Below, one piece after another: positions 57,967 through 64,000 of a DNA stretch of 64,000 nt. The stretch is from Gemmatimonadota bacterium (GTDB lineage: Bacteria > Gemmatimonadota > Gemmatimonadetes > Gemmatimonadales > Gemmatimonadaceae): contig JAZKBK010000002.1 of NCBI GenBank assembly GCA_040388625.1, forward strand, positions 124,001 through 188,000. The letters run 5' to 3'. The notes below the pieces were generated by a model that was not told the origin of the DNA, searched no databases, and saw only the letters and a list, made by a program, of their open reading frames with translations. The translations under genes and the position numbers were made by a program. The first letter of the stretch is position 1, and every line of letters starts with the position of its first letter.

Positions 57967-60039
57967 ATGAGCACGACCTCCGCGCGCGTGAATCCATTCT
58001 TCACCCCGAGCACGTTGCCGTTCCAGGCGCCGCGCTTCGATGAGATTCAGGAGGCTGACTACCAGCCGGCGATCGAGGAAGGAATGCGCCAGCAGATGGC
58101 GGAGATCGCGCGGATCATCGACAATCCTGCCCCGCCAACGTTCGAGAATACGCTAGTGGAGCTGGAGAAATCCGGCGAATTGCTGCACCGCGTGATGCCT
58201 GTATTCAGCGCGATTACTGGTGCCAACACGAGCGACTTCCTGCAGCAGGTCCAGGAAGATGTCGCGCCCAGACTAGCGGCGCACGAGGATGGGATCTATC
58301 TCGATCGCCGGCTGTTCGAGCGCGTGGAATCGATCTACAATCAACGCGATAGCCTGACTCTCGATGCAGAGTCGCGCCGCCTGCTCGATTGGTACTACAA
58401 CGACGTCTTCGTGCAGAAGGGCGCCAGACTCGCCGAGCCTGACAAGGCGGCGCTCATGGCGCTGAACCAGGAGGCGTCGACACTCGAGACGGCGTTCGTC
58501 AACAAGCTGCTTGCGGCAGCCAAAGCCGGCGCGTTGGCACTGACCGATCGTAATGCACTCGCGGGGATGAGCGACGCCGAGATCGCGGCAGCGGAGCGAG
58601 CGGCGCTGGAGCGTAATCTCGACAACGCGTGGCTCATCCCGCTGCAGAACACGACGCAACAACCGGCGCTTCTGGCGCTTAAGAACCGTGACGTCCGAAA
58701 GCGCTTGTTCGACGCGTCGTACACCCGCACCGAAAAGGGTGACGCGAACGACACCCGCGGTCTCATAGCACGCCTTGCGCAGATTCGCGCCTCGCAGGCG
58801 AACCTGCTGGGCCATGCTAGTTACGCCGAGTGGGCATTGCAGGATCAGATGGCCCGGACTCCCGGAGCGGCATTGAAGTTCGTGCGCGATCTGGTTCCTG
58901 CCGCTACGGCCAACGCACGCGCGGAAGGCGACGCTATCCAGGCGATAATCGACGGCGACGGCGAGTCGTTCCAGTTGGAACCGTGGGATTGGGAGCACTA
59001 CGCAGAGCGCGTCCGGAGAGCGAGATACGATCTCGACGAGGAGCAGATCAAGCAGTACTTCGAGCTGGATTGCGTGCTGCAGAATGGCGTGTTCTACGCC
59101 GCAACTCGTCTGTACGGTATCACGTTCCGGGAGCGCGACGATCTTCCCGTGTACCATCCGGACGTGCGCGTATTCGAGGTGACCGACGCTGATGGATCGC
59201 CGCTGACGCTCTTCTACTGCGACTTCTTCGCACGCGCCAACAAGAACGGCGGCGCGTGGATGGACAGCCTCATCACGCAGTCGAAGCTCCTCGGCGCCAG
59301 GCCGGTGATATACAACGTCGCGAATTTCATGAAGCCGGCATCGGGCGAGCCGGCATTGATCAGCTTCGACGACGTCACGACAATGTTTCACGAGTTCGGT
59401 CACGCGCTGCACGGGTTCTTCGCGGACCAGCAGTACCCGAGCCTGTCGGGAACCAGCGTTGCGCGCGACTTCGTCGAGCTTCCATCCCAGTTCAATGAGC
59501 ACTGGGCGACCGAGCCAACGGTATTTGCGAACTACGCGAAGCATCACGCCAGCGGCGAGCCGATGCCTCAGGACCTCACGGAACGGATCAAGCAGGCCGA
59601 GAAGTTCAATCAGGGCTACCGGTTGACCGAGGTGCTGGCGGCGGCGTTGCTCGACATGGCGTGGCACACTCTGCCCGCCGATGCACCACTCATGGACGTC
59701 GATGCCTTCGAGACACAGGCGTTGAGCGAAAACAACGTCAACCTGCGTACCGTTCCACCGCGCTATCGCTCCAGCTACTTCATGCACATCTGGTCAAACG
59801 GCTACTCTGCCGGCTACTACGCATATCTGTGGGCCGAGATGCTGGACGCGGACGCGTACGAGTGGTTCGAGGAGAACGGCGGGCTCACGCGCGAGAACGG
59901 CGATCGCTTCCGCGCAATGATCCTATCGCGCGGTAATACGGAGGATCTCGCCGCGATGTATCGTGCATTCCGTAGCCGCGATCCACGCATCGAGCCGATG
60001 CTCGCGGAACGCGGGTTGCTTGCGGGTGAAACGCAGTAG
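57967..60039 (+). CDS. dcp: M3-family peptidyl-dipeptidase/oligopeptidase
   Basis: ATG at 57967 (MSTTSARVNPFF) gives 690 residues; frame codons upstream overlap the M1 gene. M3A features are NPFFTPSTLPFQAPRFDEIQ, FENTLVELEKSGELLHRVM, NKNGGAWMDS, ARPVIYNVANF and the zinc site TTMFHEFGHALHGFF (about 475) with DFVELPSQFNEHW downstream. It closes with EWFEENGGLTRENGDRFR. There is no signal, so it acts on imported peptides in the cytosol, complementing the exported M1 enzyme 10 bp upstream. Dcp is the closest named family; exact specificity is inferred. Confidence 0.93.
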   Translation: MSTTSARVNPFFTPSTLPFQAPRFDEIQEADYQPAIEEGMRQQMAEIARIIDNPAPPTFENTLVELEKSGELLHRVMPVFSAITGANTSDFLQQVQEDVAPRLAAHEDGIYLDRRLFERVESIYNQRDSLTLDAESRRLLDWYYNDVFVQKGARLAEPDKAALMALNQEASTLETAFVNKLLAAAKAGALALTDRNALAGMSDAEIAAAERAALERNLDNAWLIPLQNTTQQPALLALKNRDVRKRLFDASYTRTEKGDANDTRGLIARLAQIRASQANLLGHASYAEWALQDQMARTPGAALKFVRDLVPAATANARAEGDAIQAIIDGDGESFQLEPWDWEHYAERVRRARYDLDEEQIKQYFELDCVLQNGVFYAATRLYGITFRERDDLPVYHPDVRVFEVTDADGSPLTLFYCDFFARANKNGGAWMDSLITQSKLLGARPVIYNVANFMKPASGEPALISFDDVTTMFHEFGHALHGFFADQQYPSLSGTSVARDFVELPSQFNEHWATEPTVFANYAKHHASGEPMPQDLTERIKQAEKFNQGYRLTEVLAAALLDMAWHTLPADAPLMDVDAFETQALSENNVNLRTVPPRYRSSYFMHIWSNGYSAGYYAYLWAEMLDADAYEWFEENGGLTRENGDRFRAMILSRGNTEDLAAMYRAFRSRDPRIEPMLAERGLLAGETQ

Positions 60040-60053
60040 CGAACTGACTTTAG

Positions 60054-61514
60054 TTATTTGACACGCCAGATGTCCAGCGTGCCGCTTGTGCTGTGATCGT
60101 TGGCGCTGCCTTCGGGCAGCGCAATCCTTCCGTCGACGACGATCGGACTGTTCCAGTGACCGCCACCGGCATCGAGGCTCGCGATCTGCTTCCCGGTGCT
60201 CGGCTCGTACACCACCAGACCGCCATTCGGATTGTAGACGTACAGCAGGCCGCCAGCTACAACAGGGCTGGTGCCCGCCGTTCCGTTCTGCCACATCGAT
60301 TGCAGCTTGCCGTTGCTGAAGCTCCATGCAGCTGTCCCGCTTCCGTCCGCGACGAACATCGACGTATTGGAGTTGCTGTATAGAACTGCTGGCGCCGTGA
60401 AGAGTCGCGCGCTCCCTGGCGTCTGAATCACCTGCAGCTCGCCGCCCTTGTGAGCTGTCGCACCGCTCATCACCGACGGGTTTAGAAGTCTGATCGTTCC
60501 ATCCTTGCCACCCTGCGCGATGTATCCGCCACCGAGCAGGACCGGAGATGATGATCCGACGTCCGCATCGGTTTCATCGAGCTGATCGGTGTTCGATGGT
60601 GTGTAGTTGCCGAGCAGAGCAGTCGCTGTCGGATTGAGCTCGAGAGTTGCGTCGCCCCAATACGTCTTGCCATCCCACTTCGCGTTGCCCGTGGCGACAT
60701 AGATGTCTCCGGTAGTGGAGTCGATCACTGCACCGGCCCGACCCCATATCGCCGAATCGCTTTCAGGACAGGACTTGGGATCGATCAGCACGGTCTGATC
60801 GCTACACAGAGAATTCCATACGTGCAGCAGGTTGCCGCTCGCCCCATCCAGAATGGCAACGTGACCCTGATACGGTGGCGCATCTCCGATGTAGCCACCG
60901 GTCGTAGCGATCACATTTCCGTGAAAGAAGTTCAGCGACGATGCGATCTTCTCCCGCTCCGGAAGCTTTGTAATGGCGGTGCTCCAGACGGAGTGACCGT
61001 CCGCGACTGCGAGCTTTTGGATGTGCCCATCTGGCGATGCCGCGTAGATGAACTGCCGGCTCGGATCTGCTACCGGTGTCGCGGTGGTGATCTGTCGAGA
61101 GCCGGCCCAACCACTGTAACCGGAAGGTGTGTACGTCCAGAGCACCTTGCCGCTGTCGGCGTCTATTGCCAGCGTCTTTCCATATGTCGTCGTGACGAAG
61201 AACACATCATGTGTTCCACCGCTCACACTCGCGCCGTGCAGGTAGATGGCAGACGCGTCGACGGTTCCGTCTATCGAAACCTGTTGCTTCTCGAGCGATG
61301 CAACATTTGCGGCGGTAATTCCCGTCGACGCTGGATCGACGCTCGAGCGTCCAACGTCAAAGCCGAACCGGGTCCAGTCCTGATGGACCGCAGCTGGCGC
61401 GACAGCGGTTGTGGAGTCGCCCGGAGCGGTGGTTGTAGTCGCAGGCGTGCGCTCGGCCGATCCGCCGCTGCACGCAGTCAATACGAGAGAACAGATAGCC
61501 ATGAGGTACTGCAT
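60054..61514 (-). CDS. PQQ-type beta-propeller lipoprotein
   Basis: ATG at 61514 (MQYLMAICSLVLTACSGGS) gives a lipoprotein signal with lipobox LTAC; an earlier frame extension lacks it. The 486 residues contain repeated propeller strands (WTYTPSGYSGWAGS, VATTGGYIGDAP, VGSSSPVLLGGGYIAQGGKDG, SPVVAGGLLYVYNPNGGLVVYEP). The pattern resembles quinoprotein or BamB-like eight-blade propellers, but no PQQ-ligand set is obvious. A periplasmic lipoprotein of unknown role. It is convergent with the M3 gene, and a hairpin lies upstream. Confidence 0.87.
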   Translation of the reverse strand: MQYLMAICSLVLTACSGGSAERTPATTTTAPGDSTTAVAPAAVHQDWTRFGFDVGRSSVDPASTGITAANVASLEKQQVSIDGTVDASAIYLHGASVSGGTHDVFFVTTTYGKTLAIDADSGKVLWTYTPSGYSGWAGSRQITTATPVADPSRQFIYAASPDGHIQKLAVADGHSVWSTAITKLPEREKIASSLNFFHGNVIATTGGYIGDAPPYQGHVAILDGASGNLLHVWNSLCSDQTVLIDPKSCPESDSAIWGRAGAVIDSTTGDIYVATGNAKWDGKTYWGDATLELNPTATALLGNYTPSNTDQLDETDADVGSSSPVLLGGGYIAQGGKDGTIRLLNPSVMSGATAHKGGELQVIQTPGSARLFTAPAVLYSNSNTSMFVADGSGTAAWSFSNGKLQSMWQNGTAGTSPVVAGGLLYVYNPNGGLVVYEPSTGKQIASLDAGGGHWNSPIVVDGRIALPEGSANDHSTSGTLDIWRVK

Positions 61515-61581
61515 TTCGCCTCGGTCGCGAGCGCGACTTGGTTGAGTCGTCTGATGGATCATGTCCGGCGTCTGGCGCACG

Positions 61582-61627
61582 GAACGATCATCGGCCCGAC
61601 CTGCATCGGCCGTGCCGATGATCGTTC
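61582..61627 (-). terminator. Hairpin between two minus-strand genes
   Basis: GAACGATCATCGGC (61582-61595) and its exact 14-base reverse complement GCCGATGATCGTTC (61614-61627) flank an 18-base loop. It lies 17 bp past the stop of the serine hydrolase gene and 68 bp before the propeller lipoprotein start. No T-run follows, so a factor-dependent terminator or processing hairpin is possible. Confidence 0.7.
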
Positions 61628-61643
61628 GACGCTATTGCACCTC

Positions 61644-62693
61644 TCAATCCTTGGCACCGAGCCACTTCCTTACCATCTCCGCGACGCGCTCGGCCGCAGG
61701 CGGATCTTGGTTGGCAAGTACTATCAGGTCGTAGCCACCCGGCAGATCGCCTTCGACATCGCCGTTGAGTCCAACTGATCCGCCCGCAGCCCCCAGACCA
61801 GCTGGCGGTCCTGATCTGATCCTGTGCGCACGCAGAGCCTGGAGAAATGCGAGCAGGTCGTGCACCGTGGAATAGCCGCCACCAGCTGAGCTGCCCCGTC
61901 CCGGAAGGTCAGCACTGTTGCGATGAAGAGATACTCCGGCCGGCGCCGTTTCATCGCCACGTGTATATCCGATGGCCGTATTGGGTGGCAGCGAATCAAC
62001 CTCGTACGAAGCGGTTCGCATCATTCCGGCTGGTTCGAATATGTGCTGCTGAACGTAAGTGTAGTAATCTTGCCCCGATAGCCGCTCGATCAGCAGGCCG
62101 AGTACGACGTACCCAGCATTGGAGTATGCGGTGCGCGTGCCAGGTTCGAACTGCATCGGTGCGTCGACGAACAACGGGAGGTAACTCGCGAGCGTACGGA
62201 TGTCATTTCGCTTTCCGCTCGCCGGTGCCGCGAAGATGTTGCCACCGATTCCCGATGTGTGTCGCAACAGCTGCCGGATCGTCACCTTGCCGGCGACTTC
62301 CTGATTCGGATAGTCCGGCCAGTACTTCACGAGATTGGAATCCAGATCGAGCTTGCCGTCGTCGCGAAGTTGCATGATCGCGATTTGGGTGAAGATCTTG
62401 TTGATCGAGCCAATGTTGAACGCGGTTTCCAGATTGTTCGGTCGCCCGGCTTCGCGGTCGGCCATGCCGTATGCGCGCTGGAACACCGGAACGCCGTTCC
62501 TGGCAAGCAGCGCCACACCAGAGAATTCGCCAAGTCCCGCCAGGCTGTCGAGTGAATGGGACAGGCGGCTGATCAGCGCTGGCTGCGATACGGCTGGTTG
62601 TCGGAGTCGCCCTGGTGAGGGCTGCTGAGCACCGAGGAGTTGTGACCCGGCGACGAGCATCGCCGCGATGATGGCACGAGATGAATCACGCAT
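61644..62693 (-). CDS. Beta-lactamase-fold serine hydrolase, exported
   Basis: The 349-residue protein has a signal peptide (AIIAAMLVAGSQLLGAQ). Active-site SxxK is FNIGSINKIFTQI, the YxN motif is TAYSNAGYVVLGLLIE and LLRHTSGIGGN is family-typical. The third motif is not a clear KTG; GGYDLIVLANQDPPAAERV takes its place. Around 349 residues is usual for this class C-like group, which includes D-aminopeptidases and esterases. It is the second such gene in the window (see 21993-23234). It ends before a hairpin. Confidence 0.9.
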   Translation of the reverse strand: MRDSSRAIIAAMLVAGSQLLGAQQPSPGRLRQPAVSQPALISRLSHSLDSLAGLGEFSGVALLARNGVPVFQRAYGMADREAGRPNNLETAFNIGSINKIFTQIAIMQLRDDGKLDLDSNLVKYWPDYPNQEVAGKVTIRQLLRHTSGIGGNIFAAPASGKRNDIRTLASYLPLFVDAPMQFEPGTRTAYSNAGYVVLGLLIERLSGQDYYTYVQQHIFEPAGMMRTASYEVDSLPPNTAIGYTRGDETAPAGVSLHRNSADLPGRGSSAGGGYSTVHDLLAFLQALRAHRIRSGPPAGLGAAGGSVGLNGDVEGDLPGGYDLIVLANQDPPAAERVAEMVRKWLGAKD

Positions 62694-62765
62694 GGAGAAT
62701 CAGTACCTACCGCCTGCAGGAGTCTCCGATACCGGGCTGTGGCAGCAAGCCCTCGATCCCGCCCA

Positions 62766-63278
62766 CTACTCCCCCAGCACCGGTTCGTACTCCGTGATGA
62801 CAGGCGGCTCCAGGTGGCTCTCGCGCGACAACACCCGTGCGCACGTATTCCAGCGCAGGATCGAGTCGTCGTTCTCCGGCGGACGAATCGCCTCCGCCTT
62901 CTCGTACCACTCCATCGCCTCGCGGAACGCATTGTACGCCATGGTGCTGCTGCCCATTGCCACGCGACGCAGCAGCTCCTGGCCGTGTCGCTCCGATGCA
63001 ATGCCGGTGTAGTAGGCGCGCTGATATGGATCTGTGATGCGGGCCAGGGCAGCGCGCACTTCGTGCATCACGCGGCCGTGCCCTGCCGCAAGCTGGTCCG
63101 TGAGAGCCAGTACCAACATCACTATCACCTGTTGATTGTCGGGCTCTATCGCGAGAATATCCCGGCAGATGCTCTCGGCCGCCCATGACTCATTGAGCAG
63201 TCTGTAGCGTTCTGCCTTCTGAAGAGCACTGGGAATCGCCGCTCGCGAAATCGGCTTCAGTTGGAATTTCTCCGTCAT
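62766..63278 (-). CDS. Hypothetical protein encoded after sdhB (170 aa)
   Basis: ATG at 63278 overlaps the sdhB stop by 4 bp (ATGA), so translation is coupled to sdhB. The 170-residue protein is largely helical and lacks a signal or cysteines. ALQKAERYRLLNESWAAESICRDILAIEPDN resembles a TPR helix pair, and FREAMEWYEKAEAIRPPEND resembles another. I do not recognise a named family. A role linked to assembly or stability of succinate dehydrogenase is only suggested by the coupling. Confidence 0.75.
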   Translation of the reverse strand: MTEKFQLKPISRAAIPSALQKAERYRLLNESWAAESICRDILAIEPDNQQVIVMLVLALTDQLAAGHGRVMHEVRAALARITDPYQRAYYTGIASERHGQELLRRVAMGSSTMAYNAFREAMEWYEKAEAIRPPENDDSILRWNTCARVLSRESHLEPPVITEYEPVLGE

Positions 63279-64000
63279 GATGAGACCCTCGCTGGTTCCT
63301 TGTGACGAAACAGACTGACTAGTTTGTGCAGCGGATCGTAGTGCTGATCGACGACACGCTCCTTGAGCGGAATTATCGCGTTGTCGGTGATCGTGATGTT
63401 TTCGGGACAGACCTTGGTGCAGCACTTGGTAATGTTGCAGTAACCGATGTTGTGCTTGTCCTTGAGGTCCCCTGTGCGATCCAGCACATCGAGCGGATGC
63501 ATCTCGAGCTGCGCCGCGTGCACGAGCAATCGCGGTCCTACGAATTCATCATGCAGATGATGATCGCGTAACACATGACACACGTCCTGGCACAGGAAGC
63601 ACTCGATGCATTTCCGGAATTCCTGAATCCTGTCGACGTCGCCCTGCGCCATGCGCCACGTTCCGTCCGGTGCATCCGGCGCGCGCGGCGTGAATTGTCT
63701 GATGCGCTTCTTCTGGCGAAAGCTCGAGGAAACGTCGGTAACCAGATCACGCACGAGCGGAAATGCACGCATCGGCTCGACGGTTATCGGCTTGTCGAGA
63801 TCGAGCTGATTCAAGCGAGTCATGCACATGAGTCGCGGCATGCCGTTGATCTCGGCAGAGCACGAGCCGCACTTGCCGGCCTTGCAATTCCAGCGGACCG
63901 CCAGATCGTTGGCGCTCTCCGACTGAATCTGATGGATCGCGTCCAGCACGACCATCCCGTCGGATACTGCGGTCCGGTATTCCTCGAAGTGCCCTGACGT
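63275..64000 (-). CDS. sdhB: Succinate dehydrogenase/fumarate reductase iron-sulfur subunit (cut by right edge)
   Basis: The visible part is about 241 C-terminal residues. The frame continues past the right edge (SGHFEEYRTAVSDGMVVL precedes the first in-window ATG). [2Fe-2S] cysteines are in NCKAGKCGSCSAEI and LMCMTRL. The 4Fe/3Fe motifs are RKCIECFLCQDVCHV and, near the end, CNITKCCTKVCPENI. The subunit passes electrons from FAD to quinone. The flavoprotein gene would lie to the right on the minus strand. Its stop overlaps the next gene's start. Confidence 0.93.
   Translation of the reverse strand, partial: TSGHFEEYRTAVSDGMVVLDAIHQIQSESANDLAVRWNCKAGKCGSCSAEINGMPRLMCMTRLNQLDLDKPITVEPMRAFPLVRDLVTDVSSSFRQKKRIRQFTPRAPDAPDGTWRMAQGDVDRIQEFRKCIECFLCQDVCHVLRDHHLHDEFVGPRLLVHAAQLEMHPLDVLDRTGDLKDKHNIGYCNITKCCTKVCPENITITDNAIIPLKERVVDQHYDPLHKLVSLFRHKEPARVSS

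Noticed and set aside
58273-59787. 504-aa minus frame
   Set aside because: Antisense to the M3 peptidase and without recognisable motifs.

Overview
The window is high-GC bacterial chromosome with densely packed genes on both strands. It holds one tRNA and no rRNA, insertion sequence, prophage structural gene or CRISPR array. Several features point to Gemmatimonadota or a close relative such as Acidobacteriota: an ABC ATPase/PadR/fused-permease (ADOP type) module, a CBM9/DUF5916 barrel protein, DUF4382 and CBM48 exported proteins, a reaction-centre-type c cytochrome and many secreted peptidases. This is inference from gene content; no marker gene for taxonomy is present.

Layout. 1-3.4 kb: the N-terminus of a cyclic beta-1,2-glucan synthase cut by the left edge, a small unknown protein, and a tandem HD/HD-GYP protein preceded by an 11-bp G-rich repeat array. 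3.4-9.4 kb: an overlapping cytochrome b561/molybdopterin oxidoreductase pair, a two-active-site retropepsin-like lipoprotein, aldehyde dehydrogenase, TonB and a DMT exporter divergent from a CGNR regulator across a clear inverted repeat. 10-17.4 kb: tRNA-Phe, YbjQ, DUF72, VOC, unknown lipoprotein and HExxH proteins, a second retropepsin-like protein, PAP2, CPBP and a methyltransferase. 17.5-21.9 kb: an ECF sigma factor, a membrane regulator carrying a periplasmic CBM48/AMPK-beta-like domain, a second CBM48 exported protein, a repeat protein and a DUF4382 lipoprotein. This is my best candidate for a little-described signalling system.

21.9-36.9 kb: beta-lactamase-fold hydrolase, esterase, outer-membrane barrel, VOC protein divergent from PadR/metallophosphoesterase, an M20 amidohydrolase/DUF3311/sodium symporter operon with stop-start overlaps, an exported unknown, VanX-like M15 peptidase, MgtC/DUF4010 protein plus Tgt, ABC-F (Uup) and a methyltransferase. 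37.2-40.6 kb: the arginine operon argC-argB-argD-N-acetylglutamate synthase, every junction a 4-bp overlap. 40.7-64 kb: M14 peptidase, YdeI, diheme cytochrome with TPR, PEP mutase-like enzyme, S9 peptidase, CBM9/DUF5916 barrel, O-methyltransferase, ABC-PadR-permease operon, M1 and M3 peptidases, a PQQ-type propeller lipoprotein, a second beta-lactamase-fold hydrolase, and the end of a succinate dehydrogenase operon (sdhB cut by the right edge, followed by an overlapping unknown gene).

Taken together, the exported S9, M1, M14, M15 and M20 enzymes, cytosolic M3, a symporter and TonB suggest a heterotroph that degrades and imports peptides, with respiratory electron transport. Start codons were chosen by signal peptides, Shine-Dalgarno sequence and operon overlaps; many are GTG or TTG, and alternatives are stated.
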